Source of the DNA: Dryococelus australis | Lineage: Eukaryota; Arthropoda; Insecta; Phasmatodea; Phasmatidae | Assembly (NCBI GenBank): GCA_029891345.1 | Contig: CM057009.1 | Coordinates: forward strand, 311,526,166 to 311,590,165 | Reading direction: 5' to 3' | Length of the DNA stretch: 64,000 bases | Shown: positions 45,072-57,834 of the stretch, one piece after another | How positions within the stretch are numbered: the first letter of the stretch is position 1 | Layout: the number at the start of each line of letters is the position of its first letter | Program-made: the position numbers and the translations under genes | Notes under the pieces: generated by a model | Databases searched by the model: none | The model's input: the letters and a program-made list of their open reading frames with translations, nothing else | Told to the model about the DNA's origin: nothing

Positions 45072-48000
45072 CAGGAGGAGTATATGAGCAAGGGCTCTGG
45101 ATGTACTTTATCATCTATAAAACACCTTCAACTCAGAATAAATAAACTAGATCCGCTTAAGGCCTCCTCACACATTGATCTACCTGCTCCCATCAAAGCC
45201 AGAAAGGCAATAATCAACCCTCAGAATACCGACCGGCAGTGCTTCAAGTGGGCTATGCTTGCTGGATGCGTCGAAGGAGATCATCTGTATCGCGTGGACG
45301 ACCGATACTCCTTGCTGGAAGATAATTTCGACTTCGGGGGTTTGGACTTTCCCACACCATTACGTCCGATTGCAATCTTTGAGAAGAGAACTCCAGAGGT
45401 GCCAATCAACATTTATTCCCGCGACGATGATATGAATGTGGTTCCCAATCACGTGAGTAAGAATGAAATAAACAACACACATCGACCTCCTCCTAATCAC
45501 CAAGGAAGAAAATTCTCATTTTACATTCATTAAGAATTTTTCGTGACTCATCTGGTCACACCTCACTACACATGGACATGAAATTTATATTTGTTAATGC
45601 TGCTTCACATACTTTGATAACCAACCTCGATCAGGACTCACGGGTGAAGAAGCTTTACGATAACACCAGAGGTTCTGTTCCACCCATGCACCAGTATGAG
45701 CCGAGATGCCCAAGCCCGAGAAGAATGGTGAGCCACCGGTCTTGAAGTTCATGAACTACCAGAATAGCGATAGAGTAACAATAGTAGCTTATTTTGATTT
45801 TGAAGCACTATTGAAACCTGTGTATACATGTGAGCATAACCCCAGCAATGCATATATGTACAAATACCAAAAACATGAAGCATGCAGCTACTGCATTTAT
45901 GTGTGTGTGTTGACGCCGATATTGTTCCTGCACACATGATTTCGGACCTTCTTGCAAAACCAATTATCTACAGAGGTATCGATGCAGAGAAACATCTTTA
46001 CCAATGATTCCTCTGACACTTTCCGAACAAGTGTATTTTTACCAAGCCACTACATGCTGCTACTGCTCCACAACCTTCAGACAAAACAACCGAAAAGTAT
46101 GTGGCCATAACTTTTTACTGGCAAATACATCGGTTGCAACAACTGCAACATGCTTCGTCTTCTTTCGCAACCTATCATATAACGAAAATTTAAATATCAG
46201 GGAACTGGGCTATGATAACAAGGGCATCTTCATCATTCCTCACAGCGAAGAAAAAAATGATAACTTTCTCCATGAGCCTAGGTGACAAGTTCAGTTTGCA
46301 GTTCGCGGACACATTTCGCTTCATGTCGGCCAGTCTTGCCAGTCTAGCTCAAAACCTACCATCCGACAAGTTCAAGAATACTGCAAAATTTTTCATGCCT
46401 GAAGAAATGAGTCTCGTCACACGCAAGGGTGTATACCCATATGACTATATACTGACTGATTACGACAAGTAAATGTTCTTCATGGCAGCAATCCGCGGTG
46501 GCATGGCTCAATGTATGAAAAGGAGATTCAAAGCAAACAACAAGCACATGCCTGAAAAGTTTGACTCCTCACAGCCATCAACCTATTTCTAGTATGTCGA
46601 TTCCAACAACCTCTATGGGAAAGCAATGTCGCTCCTGCTCCCTAAATGTGACTTCTGATGGTGCGACACAGACATCAATGTGATGAATGTGGCTGATGAC
46701 TAACTCTGACTGTGCTACAACCTAAGCCAAGGGCGTAGCAGGGAAGGATTTGCATACAGACAAGCAAAACCAACAGAACACCAAAAATGGCAAAAAGCCA
46801 TTAAAAAATTTATTTAATTGTGTAATGTAAGGGTGAATTGAGCATGACGGTAAACAATTTGTAACAGAAATGAAGAATTATGGTAATTCTCTTTTATTAA
46901 GTTTATATTCATTCTTTAAATTGGTTATCAATCTTACATGTGGAAAATATTTCATTGGTTAGCAATCTTACAAGTGGTAAAGCTAAAAAAACTTGCTCTC
47001 CCTCAGTTTCAATTAAATTAACATGTACATAAAACCAAGTTACCATAAAATTGAGTAAAATGTTATTAAACGGCAAGTACATAATTATACTGAAACCCAG
47101 CTTATACTTGGATCTTCCCACCAAGATACAGATAATATTTACGCAAAAAACTTTGGCCATATAGCGAATACAGAGGCCATCATAATACATACTGGGCGAA
47201 TTACCCTAAATATACTTCTTCGCAAGATGGCGGATCAAAGCCTGTTGTACCAACATGTACTCTGGACTTTAGAAAATTAAGTTAAGTCCTATACAGGAAA
47301 AACCAACATGGCAACTCATATTACAGTGTAACCTCAATGTCTGTGCAATACTTTCTCCTTCATCTGCTTGCGATCCCTCATGGATAGGAGCAACTGCTTA
47401 GCAATATCAGCCTTAACTCCCACGAGCAAAAGTTACTATTCAACATGTCCTAAACTTCGTAAAGTTTTTAAATTGTTTACTAAAAATGAACATAACTGAA
47501 ACTCAAGTATCGCTTACCATTGCCTAGACTTGGTTTCAAAATGCTAAGACCATTAATATTATTTAGGTTACCAATGGTTACAACCACTAAAAATTCTCGT
47601 TAATAATGGGTCACATATATTTATGGGCTTACTAAATGAGTTACAAAAAATTACTACTATTCCATTTCAAATAAGAGACCAAAATTTCGCAAGGATTAAA
47701 AGATTTAAAATTTCCAGTCATCATGGCTCTCTCCTAACATCGAAATGACGTAAAGGTCCTAATCGCTTGATGGGTCTACATGTGTGTTAAATCAAGAATG
47801 CTACTTATCTGGCAGAAGTTTGCCCCCTCGAGGTCGCTGACTGACTCCGAACGAAGCAAGTGCAAGCAATTCATACACCGTTCTGCAACCTAGCATCGCC
47901 AATCACACATGAGATCCATATTTGTTTTCAGAATGACCAGAAATTGGTGGGGTTTTCAATACCCCCTTATGGGGGTCACGAAATTCACGCCCAATGACAG

Positions 48001-49790
48001 TTGATGTTACCTAATAAGGCGAACCGACACACCGGACACCATTTTCCCTTAGACGGGTATCCATAATTCAGAAGTCAACCACCAATTACATGACAATACG
48101 CAACCACACTTCAGGCCTCTTAACCAAGTTGCCGGAACTGATGCAACCAAATGCCACGGCATGGAGTTGCGCGCGCACGGGCAGTTCTCAGCGCCTGCAA
48201 CCGATGGTGCTGCTCTCGGGCAGCGAACAGGCAAAACCGCTGTCCACCACACAGTGGTCTTCCATGGCTGGCCGCAGCTACAGGTGAAAATTAGCACGTA
48301 TAATTAATACAAGTTCTTTGTTACCTCAGGTCTTCCAAGGTCTTTTTAAGGTAACGTGATCCTGGCGAGCACATAACAGGTTTGTTTATTTGTTTTAAAA
48401 CTTATTATAGGATTTTAACACCAAAATATACGTTTTTAAAATTTGCATGGTGTCGGGCACTGCGCCGAACAAAATGTCAGTTGAGCAACGACAGCAACTA
48501 TTCGCATGGGTGGCTGGCGATGTCGTCCGGCCCACTGTTTCAACAGGTTATTCTTATATGTACTTAGTGAAAAATGGTAATTATTCGAGGGCGTGAGGCG
48601 ACATAGTCGCGCCAGCTAATTAAAAGTTCATTATATCAGTTGTAATTAATAATTCTTTGAGGGCGTGAGGCGACGTGATTCCGCCCGTCACATAAAACAG
48701 AATATATTCTAGAGGTAGATGTTGAATACCCGACCTCCCTGCACGAATATCATAAGGACTTGCCTTTCATACCAGTCAACGAGTATCCTCCGGGTTCAAA
48801 ATAGAAGAAACTTCTTACAACGCTGGAAACCAAGACTCACTATTTTGTTCAATGTCGAAACTTGAAGCAGGTCTTGGCACATGGACTAAAACTGAAGAAA
48901 ATGCATCGTGTTCTGCAGTTAACCCAAATACCTGGCTGAGACCCTACATAGACTTAAATACCAAGAAACAACAAGCTGCTCACAACGACTTTGAACGAGA
49001 TTTCTTCCAGCTAGCGAATAACTCCATATTTGGGAAGCTTATGGGGAATAAGCGAAAGAGACAAAGTATGGAATTGCTAAACGACAAGCAACACATCAAG
49101 AATACGATTGCGAAACCGTCATTTAAGGACAGAATGATATACAGCGAATAAGTCGTGCTGGTGGAACTGGACAAAGAAGGCATTCTTTCGATAAGCCAAT
49201 TTATGCTGGATTTGCTGTCCTGGATTTATCGAAGACAGTGATGTATGAATTCCAATACAGCATCGTGAAGAAGTACAATAACAACAACCTTCACCTCGCT
49301 TACATGGACACGGATTCATTCATCTACGAAGTAGCAACAGATGACGTTTATCACGACTTAGCCAGTGATCCCGTGTTCATGGATGAATTTGATACCAGCT
49401 GCTAACCCATCTCTCACCCTTGCTACTCATCTACCAACAAAAAAAGTCGTTGGTAAATTTAAAGACGAGTGCAATGGACTAGTGATGAGCAATTTTGTAG
49501 GAGTGTGAGCTAAAATGTATTCGTACAAATGTGGCAGCAAAGAAGCAAAAAGGCTAAAGGTGTCCAAAAGTGTGTTGTATAAAAGAAGATCCCTTTTTAA
49601 GATTAATTGACTGTTCTGGAGAAACATACATCAGATGCAAAATGCAAAATAAAAGATCTTGTCATCGCATACTTAATTCGGAGTGTTCCAATAAATTATC
49701 TCTAACGTGGATGGATCATAAGACTCATATTGGATGATGGTGTACATACACTGCCTCATGGGTATGAAGAGGAACTGTAAATATGTCGCA
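45072..49790 (+). pseudogene. polB: Polinton/Maverick (adintovirus-like) protein-primed DNA polymerase B, broken
   Basis: This would be the DNA replicase of a Polinton-type element. In order: an N-terminal segment with INPQNTDRQCFKWAML (about 45200-45260) and the exonuclease motif YFDFEALL (about 45790-45815). Then come polymerase motif A region VDSNNLYGKAMS (about 46595-46630), motif B LANNSIFGKLMGN (about 49010-49050) and motif C YMDTDSF (49301-49321). Next are GKFKDECNGL (about 49452-49480), AKMYSYK (about 49511-49530) and a terminal DDGVHTLPHGY-like stretch near 49735-49770. Many stops and frameshifts occur, and 46715-48706 is an unrelated insertion between motifs A and B. No neighbouring integrase, ATPase or capsid genes were seen. 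Confidence 0.88.
46715..48706. other. About 2-kb insertion splitting PolB
   Basis: PolB sense stops after VMNVADD (about 46680-46700) and resumes with ILEVDVEYP at 48709. The inserted DNA is AT-rich and lacks a recognisable transposase. A GC-rich patch at 48080-48290 looks exon-like in several frames, but no family was recognised. Near its right end the word GAGGGCGTGAGGCGAC occurs twice (48587 and 48658). Terminal inverted repeats and target-site duplication were not resolved. Confidence 0.6.
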
Positions 49791-49811
49791 CATGAGATAC
49801 TTGCAATAATT

Positions 49812-49816
<5 letters not shown>

Positions 49817-49890
<74 letters not shown>
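49817..49890. repeat. (TA)n microsatellite
   Basis: An uninterrupted TA run of about 74 bp followed by a short CA run (ATACACACACA). Open frames here (YIYIYI) are artefacts. Confidence 0.98.
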
Positions 49891-49894
<4 letters not shown>

Positions 49895-50211
49895 CACACA
49901 CATTTATATACTCAGATGTGTAGGTGTATGACACAAATAGAAACATTAGACTATGAATGCGTCTACCAATGAGAAATAAGAAGCATGTGATTCTGTCAGT
50001 GGCTTGGTAAAGAACTTGTTAATTTCTCCATCAAGACTTTTCGAAATTTGTTAGTTTAGTAGTACACCGTTGTAACCCCGCCTGCACTGCATCATTGTAG
50101 TGTTGTCGTTACCCAGCCCGGATAAAATGGGGAGGGCAACAGAAGATATATAAAAATTATTTTACATTTACATTGCAAAATAGCTGACTCCTCAGTGGTG
50201 ACTCTTCAGCA

Positions 50212-50325
50212 CCACAGGCACTGCACTAGCACCGCAGGCACTGCACTTAGCACTGCACGCACCACACTTAGCACCACAGCTCCGCATGTACAGCACTTAG
50301 CACCGCAGGCACTGCATGCTCCATA
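50212..50325. repeat. Imperfect short tandem repeat, CACTTAGCACCGCAGGCACTG type
   Basis: About five imperfect units of roughly 20 bp built from CACTTAGCAC, CGCAGGCACTGCA and variants. It lies downstream of PolB. Confidence 0.8.
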
Positions 50326-50839
50326 TAATCCCTCCTCCCTCCTCATCTGAGATGCCTTACAATTAAGAACAGAGATATTAAATCGCGATCAGCTTTGCAC
50401 TTATATACCTATGATGGTCTATGTGGAGGTATGCACATGCAAATGATTTTGAATCATATGATGCTAATAATCTTAAACATCTTACATGTGATACCTTGCA
50501 CTAAAGAACAAATATATTAAATAAATCACGAGCGATCCGCCCAGCATACTGTTAAGCCAAGATGGTGGCCAGTAATTAAATATATATTCCTAATGATGAA
50601 TGTTGTGATTGACATCATTTAAAATCAAACTTCTCTACATGTATTGGTTGGTATACACGACATTATACTCGAGGTCAAGCAGTTCGATCCTACCCTCCTC
50701 CTCCAGAGAATTTTTTTTTAAGTTCAGAAAAACCAAAAAAAACATTTACAGTGCTCCTGGCAGCTAACAACAGAGCCATGGAGCCTGGAGCCACATGCCT
50801 TCATTGCTTGTCCTAGTTGTCAAGGTGGAATATTAGAGC

Positions 50840-51325
50840 ATGAATAAATTAAATCCAAGATTGTGGATGCAAAGGTGGAATTATAGAGCATGAATAAATT
50901 AAATCCAATATGGTGTATGCCAAGGTGGAATAATAGAGCATGAAAAATCTGGGTGGAATGACAGAGCAGGAATAATGTAATACTAGCTGCCGTAATTGAT
51001 TTAGTCCAAGATGGCTGCTGGAAATGACGTCATCCAAGATGGCTGCTGGAAATGACGTCATCCAAGATGGCTGCTGGAAATTACATAGTACAAGATGGCA
51101 GCAGTAATGTCACCAAGATAGAGCCCAGGACATGACATCATCCAACAATGACATCCAAGATGGCGGCAGCGACATAATTCAATATGGCGGTGGTGATGTT
51201 ATCCGGCGATGACATCATCCAAGATGGCTGTGGTGACCCCTACCGGCTGTCAAGATGGAGGCGTACTGGCTGGCAATATGGCGGCCATAAATTACCTAAT
51301 ACAATATAATGGTGACGTCATCCAA
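50840..51325. repeat. Clustered AAGATGGC (YY1-like) and TGACGTCA (CRE-like) repeats
   Basis: First come imperfect repeats of GGTGGAATTATAGAGCATGA (50880 and relatives). Then a 28-bp unit repeats with TGACGTCA at 51025-51032 and 51053-51060, each followed by TCCAAGATGGCTGCTGG. At least nine further AAGATGGC or AATATGGCGG words and degenerate TGACATCATCC words continue to 51325, with another exact TGACGTCA at 51313. YY1 binds AAGATGGCGGC and CREB-type factors bind TGACGTCA. Whether they are bound here is inference. Confidence 0.85.
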
Positions 51326-51634
51326 GATTGTGGTGGTTTGGCCCAGAATATGCTATATCCCCTGCTAGGTGTCTTCCATTTGTTTTGAGAATGCCGAAGT
51401 TCCGTAAAAGGTTTAACTATATTTAGAAAACGGTCAAGGACGATGTGTTCTCACAATAAACGTAGAGAAGCTAGACTGCAAAAAACGGTTGAAAATTTGT
51501 CTAACCAATAAGTACAAAGCGAACATTCCTCTGAATTATTGGACGACACTTGCCGAGTGTGCGGATGTGTGTTTGTGTGTGTGTTTCTGTATGAGTACGT
51601 CAGTGTGTGACTACGTACGCATGTATGCATGTTG
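51326..51634. other. Spacer with GT-rich stretch
   Basis: TGTGTTTGTGTGTGTGTTTC near 51565-51588 is a short impure GT run; nothing else was seen. Confidence 0.5.
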
Positions 51635-51636
51635 TA

Positions 51637-52989
51637 TAGTCCATTCACGACTGGAAGAGAATTTTGAAAACGAACTTTTGAAATAACACCCCAGGCGTAA
51701 CATGTCAACTTGTTTTGTCAATAATTTGTATTCTACAAATGTATAACCCTGCGATTGACTTTAAAGTACTGTATTCGTGAATAAATGAAACTGTAACTTA
51801 GTATCTTCTATAATTTGTAATATTTATTTCGCATTAAATATGAATTAAAAACTGCGAGAGCAGCGACGTGTTGGCAGCGGCCGGTAAGAAATAGTTCACA
51901 GTTAAAATATAATTTTAACCTAATTTTTTATTATGTTATTTGTAAAAATACCACAAATTACATCAAGTTTGTACACGTTGTGTTTTTTAAACCTACCTAG
52001 GCACGTTAAGATGTTGTGATAAATCTGTTTCCGCGACAGTAATGCGTGTTTAATCGTAGCAACGGTTTAGTTAACCACTGCATGTGAAAGTGAAATGGCG
52101 TGGCTTTGCTGCATCGTGGTCGATACGCTAGCCCTGTGTGTGTGCTTGATTTCAAATATTTGATGTGCACTATTTATACGTTTTAACTGTGAACAGTTTT
52201 TATGACGAAGTTCACTATTTACTACTACGTCTGTTTATTTATCACAACGTTGTACCTTTGCCCTATGTGCTTGAAACACAGTCGTGATACGTGATTTGCC
52301 GCAATCCCAACAAAATACTAAGCCCAGCCCTATAAATTTCAATAAACCTAATAAACAGTAAATAGCAATACATATAAATATGAGCGGAATAAAAGTTACG
52401 GTAGGCTTATTTGTGGATTCCAACTAAGGCTATCCTTTTAAAGAAAGAACCCAACACATATCAATAACAAGAGTTAAATAGAACAGTTCTTTAGCCGCAG
52501 TTGTAGCAGTATTAAACACCGGGGAGGGGGGGGGGGTAAATATTAACGTGCATTACGTGCAATGTGCTATGTCATGGAAAACAAATATGTTAACAATGTA
52601 AAATAACCGTAAGAACTATCGTCAATCCAGGCATTTTTAAAAAGTCATGAAGCTGACGTAAATAATGTTCCTGAACTGTGAATGGTTTTTACGGAATGGT
52701 TTTTCGAATACGACAGAATTCTTTGAAAAGCTATAAACAGTAAACAACACATTTGGCAGGTATAAAAGTAGAAGTCACAATTCAATATTTATGTTTAGGT
52801 GTAGCGAAAGTATTCGAACACAGATGCACACAAACACACAATGGAATGTAAAAATTGATTTTGACAGACATGCTACATGGCAGTCACATGACAATGTTTG
52901 TTTACACTTGGCGGAAGGATACGAAACGGGAGTGCAAGTGGATATTTAGCAGGGCTCCGAGAAAGTATCTTCCAGTCGGGAATGGACTA
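51637..52989. mobile_element. Full-length TA-flanked element, TAGTCCATTC family, nonautonomous
   Basis: Left end TAGTCCATTCACGACTGGAA and right end (reverse complement) TAGTCCATTCCCGACTGGAA form near-perfect terminal inverted repeats. TA flanks both ends (51635-51636 and 52990-52991). The interior of 1353 bp has no transposase. The truncated relative is at 25497-26428. TA target sites suggest Tc1/mariner-type mobilisation. Confidence 0.85.
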
Positions 52990-52991
52990 TA

Positions 52992-54060
52992 TAGGTACGT
53001 ATGCTTGGATGTGTGAGTATGTATGTACGATATTTACACGTATGTACAGTATATGTAAATATTCGTAAATATACATTGAAACACATATAACTCAAGAACT
53101 GAAAAGGACATGGATTTCATTGTTCTGTACTATTCAATGTCATTAAGAAGGAACATTTACATTAGTATCTCAACAATATTTTATTTTTATATCCACCTTT
53201 TCATTCGGTCTGCAGCTTAACAGCATCAACTAAAGTTATGTACTTTTATGCCGACATGAATATATTAACACAAATTTTAATATTTTGAAAATATGTCAAA
53301 TCCTTATTTCAGGAACTGTCTGGAATAAACTGGCTTAAATTTCTTCATGTGATATTCCTACTGTCAGGAGGACGATACCCTAAAGATAATTTAATGCCTG
53401 AAATAACAATAGGGATTCGTTTCTAAAAAATAATATATCCTGCTTGGAAAATTGAATATATAGCCGTACATTGTACTGTATATGCATTTATATGAGCAGC
53501 GGCAGAGATGTCCCTGGTAACAGTACTTCGGAAAAGTTGTTTCTTACAGATAGAAAATGAAATACAGTGACATATTCTGCCAACGCCCCAGGAAACGATT
53601 TGAAACTTCGGCAGAACGCTTCCTATCTTTGATCAGACGCGCGCTAACCACCCCCTTCAAAAGTACGTCAGTGACCAGCTGTGGCGTGTCAAGTCTTTTT
53701 GTTTCCAGTTCATTTATTACTGCTACAAATACAGTTGTACATGATACATATTAATATTAATAAATGCTGAGTAGGCTTGGCAAAAGTGTAGTGCACTGAA
53801 ATAAAATTCCTCGCTCTTATGCATCGTCACTAACCATTGTCGGTTGTCGTGAAGCATATCTAATGTTCCTCTCGTGCTACACGTTGTTATAGCATATACA
53901 TCTGAAGCGGTGGCGAGGTGTGAGGTTTTAAGAAGGGGAAGCAATTAGTGCTAAACAGAAAAGGTACATTTTGTGAAAATTCTGAAAATAACAACCATTA
54001 CTTAAATATCGACAAATTTAACTTGTTGCTTTATTGATACTCTCCTTAAGCCAGTATACT
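52992..54060. other. AT-rich interval without supported gene
   Basis: Only short frames at 53557-53754 and 53723-53944, without domains. A few repeated TATGTA words occur near 53020-53070. Confidence 0.5.
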
Positions 54061-54488
54061 ACAGGCTGTTCACGGTTAAATGAGCACATTTGAAAGTCTT
54101 GCTTGAAATCTGCTTGTATGCACTTTTCGTATGTTTCCGCCTTATGTATAAAAAAAAACGTCATGGGCCTCATCACTTTATTCATGCGTCGGTCAGGTGA
54201 ATCTGTGGAATCATTGGAAACGTAAATATGTTACAAATCTGGTCAATTTTACACTACAATGGATTTTAAAAAAAACAAGAAGCGAAAGAAATAATTTAAG
54301 TTAGCACAAATGGTTACCTCACACTTTTTATTCGACATTATGATATGGAACTACTTTCCATCCATCATTACTAACTTTACTGGTCGCATGTCACTCAGTG
54401 CGCCCGTTAGAATACATGCAGGCAGGGGCAGTGACATTTTTTCTAAGGTTGATTACAAGAGTGCTCACTTTATCGTTAACAGTCTTTA
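54061..54488. mobile_element. TA-type MITE, TTCACGGTAAAG family, long form
   Basis: Left end ACAGGCTGTTCACGGTTAAA, right end GTGCTCACTTTATCGTTAAC. The interior shares TCATCACTTTATTCATGCGTC with 43425-43863. Noncoding. Confidence 0.8.
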
Positions 54489-54987
54489 CTTGCGAACATT
54501 ATAAGCGGCTGATGTTCAATGCCAAATAAGTTGGTGTATTGTCATTTAAAATAATAATCAAACAACACTTAATAAAGTACTAGTAAAATTTTAAAACCAA
54601 AATTAATATAGAGTTAAACACATTTTTCTTGGGAAAACTAGCGAACAGCACGAAACCAAATAACAGGCTAACATTGAAAACATTCATATCATATCTGCGA
54701 CAATGCCTAACCCACGTAAGGCACACATGCTGACGATGTCATAAGTTTAAATATATGCGTTGATTTAAAACTAAAACCACATGGGCCTATATAACACAAG
54801 TTTTCGAACATCCTGTTTCCCAGTCAACAAGATACACCTAGGCCTATATCAAAACAAACAAAATTAAAACAAAAAAAATAAGATTACTTACTGAACGAGT
54901 CCGTTAATGAACATGTTGTTATTTGCAGATTACTTAATTATTTATATTTCAGATATATTCGTCTGTTTTTTTGAGCAAATACTTCAA
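54489..54987. other. AT-rich interval next to hAT pseudogene
   Basis: No feature recognised. The hAT terminal repeat expected on this side was not identified. Confidence 0.4.
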
Positions 54988-57115
54988 TTACGTCATCATG
55001 AAATAAACCCTGTACTCGCAGCTTATTAAGGAGTTGTTTTTTTTTTTTTTTCTGACACTGAGTATGGACAGAGAAGACAGTCGTCCTTCGCCTTGTGAGT
55101 TTGGCAAATAAGTTTTAATGCGTTTCAAGGTGGAGAAGGATCGTTCTGCTGATGCACTCTTAACTGGAATGGTGAAAATAAGACTAGATAAGTGTATAGA
55201 CTTGGGGAAAAACCTCGTCGAGATCAGCTGACTTCGGAAAATGATGGAGTTCTGCAAAGCTCTTAACAGCAAACTGATTAGTTTCGTAAACCACCATTAA
55301 TTCACTTCGCAACCAGGGGAAATCGAAATGGCGGCCATAAATATATTTCAGACAACTACGGCGTTCTTCAGGACAAACATTATTAAATGTTTCGAAACTT
55401 GTATGGTCCAACAGTTCTAAAAATCTGAGTTTTTCGATTGCACAAAATCTGGACGTTAAATTTGATATAATTACGTCAATAATTTCAAAGTACAGCCTCC
55501 TGTACGATGCCTTTCTATCTTCCCCATCAATATGACTGATTCGCTACCTTTTGTTTTGGTGCGGCTCTGCTACGTTTTTATGCTCACTAACTTTTTGCCA
55601 GATTGAATCGAAATTATCTCTTTGGTTTTTGGAAATAGTCCTTGATCTCATTTATTTTCAAGATTCCAAAATTAATGTCAAGCGTTTTCTTTCGCAAAAC
55701 TTGAAAAAGTAAATATTGTCATCGGAAAAAAGTGGGAAAAACATGCAATAGGAAAATGAAATCAAATTCTCGTAAGCTGAATAACATCCCGCGAGCACTT
55801 AGCAGAGTTTCACTATCCCATTTGTCAGCATTTTCCATCATTAGTTCCAACATGTTTTCCATTTCAGCTTTGTATTCACTGACCGTTTCAATAATCCTAC
55901 TGTTGGAATTCCAACGAGTGGGAGAGGCACTAGGAAATCGCTTCTTAACTTCTTGATCGAAAGCATATGTTGTCCTTGTTTACTTAAATAAGAAAGTTCC
56001 ACATCCTGCACGTGCCATGAAAAACCTTTGCCATTGGTTAATGTGGCAGACTGAATCTGATAAAACCAAATTTCGTCTATGCGCATAACAATGTACAAAA
56101 ATGGCCTCACTGCATTTCACTCTTGCAAGTGACTGAAGTCCATTTACTTCACCTGCCATGACTGCAGCACCATCATATGTGTGTGCTACTAATTTGTCAA
56201 AACATTTGAAATCACTTAGAACACGAAACACGTGCTCTGATAAGGCCCTAGCAGACCGAGCACAATTAACAACACTAAAACCACGAAAATGTTCTTCAAC
56301 TGCCCCTTCTGAATTAACGTATCGCAAAAGAGTGGTTAGCTGAGATTTTATACTCACGTCTGTTGTTTCATCCAATATTATTCCTACGAACAAGGTTTCC
56401 TCGACTTGCATCTTGATACTTTGTAACACTACATCGCAAACCGACTGTGAATCAATTCATTTTGTATGACACTTGACAGAACAGAGAAAAGTGTGGAGTT
56501 TTCTAAATGGCTTTACAAATTACTGTCCATTTCTCCAAAAGCATAAAGAAGTTCAACATAATTTCCTTTATTTAAAGAATTGGAAGACCCGTCATGTTCC
56601 CTAAAAGCTAATTCCTGCTCGGCTAAGAAACAGGTAACATCAATTAAACGACATTTTCGTTGTGTTTCTGAGTATTTAACCTGAACTGGTCACTTAAACA
56701 GAACTCAATTTTAGTTTTATCAAACTGTTTCAGTGACATGCACGACACTAAATGCGATTAACTGAGTGCATGACTTTTAACAGATTTACGAAAGTTGATC
56801 AACTCACTAAATCCGGATTCCGTCCAAACCCTTTTTTTCAGAGGAAAATAATAATCATGGCCAACAGTATAACGTCTGAAATTTCTTGCACCCAGTAAGC
56901 CAAACTGTATCGTAAAAACCAGCTTTAAAATGTCGCATACACTGTTTTGTTTTTGTATGTATGTTGATATCTGGAGTTGGTTTCCCACTGCTGATTATGT
57001 CTTTTCTAATTTCGTATGGTAAAGAGCTAAATGAGTGTTATAAATTTGTTTCTATAGCGCACTTAAAATCAGTCACTTCTGCAGAACTTGACGGAACATC
57101 GTCTGAACTGTTCAT
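54988..57115 (-). pseudogene. hAT-type transposase (ZMYM/DUF4371-like), broken
   Basis: Minus strand from MNSSDDVPSSSAEVTD at 57115. A zinc-finger-like N-terminal part follows at about 56988-56758 (RYTVGHDYYFP, then FRKSVKSHALS). The DUF4371-type core at 56429-55980 includes GIILDETTDVS, where the Asp begins the catalytic set, then VAHTYDGAAVMAG and FVHCYAHRRNLVLSD. The C-terminal dimerisation domain at about 55170-55040 includes SASAERSFSTLKRIKTYL and SSLSILSV. At least one stop near 57030 and several frameshifts (for example near 56000, 55600 and 55200) inactivate it. The complete domain order suggests a once full-length protein of about 700 residues. Confidence 0.88.
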
Positions 57116-57834
57116 TTTATTGAGTAAACAATAAACTAAATAGAAGGAAAATATTACTTCACGTATCACGCGCTTACGTTGGTCAATTTTCACAGCCACG
57201 CCAGTTTAACTCCATGACAAGAGAGTCGAACATGCAAACGAACTGCTCCTGTCATTGGCTACAGAAAAAGGCCATTTTCACTATAGGTTTATGAAATATT
57301 TCATTGCTAAAAATAAGTAAAAAATATTAGACTATTAGTATTATTCTGAATTTAAAAATAAAGTAAACTCATAGATGTGGACACTTTATATCTTACGTAC
57401 AGTTATAATTGAATTACGATTAATTTAATGGTCATCAATTAAAAAACACCTCGCCTCGTCCTGACTATATATATATATTTTTGTGTTTTGGCATCGTGAG
57501 TGACGTAATTACCAAAAACGAACTGTTTCGAAGAGTATTTTAGAATACAAACAACAAGTTTAAGGTACATGTCCTAACAAAATTCAAAACAATCGATATT
57601 TACTATGCCATGGGTTTGAGGATTCAAATTTTGTTTTTTATGTTTTATCCTGAGAATCCAACGCAATTTTGGAGTAGCGATCGTTTGAGACACTTTTTAC
57701 GCAGCCAAGAGAATGGTACGGTAGCGAACTGGAATTTAACTAACATACAAGCACATTCTGCACTTACCTTAAATATGTTAGAATTAAAATAAACCAAGGC
57801 ATTTTCTTAACTTCTTAACGAATAACAGCTGGTA
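57116..57834. other. Noncoding interval
   Basis: A short TA run (TATATATATATTTTTG) occurs at 57466-57482. A 60-codon frame at 57610-57792 lacks any recognisable domain. Confidence 0.5.

Noticed and set aside
49725..49946. Frames rich in YIYI
   Set aside because: Translation of the TA microsatellite.
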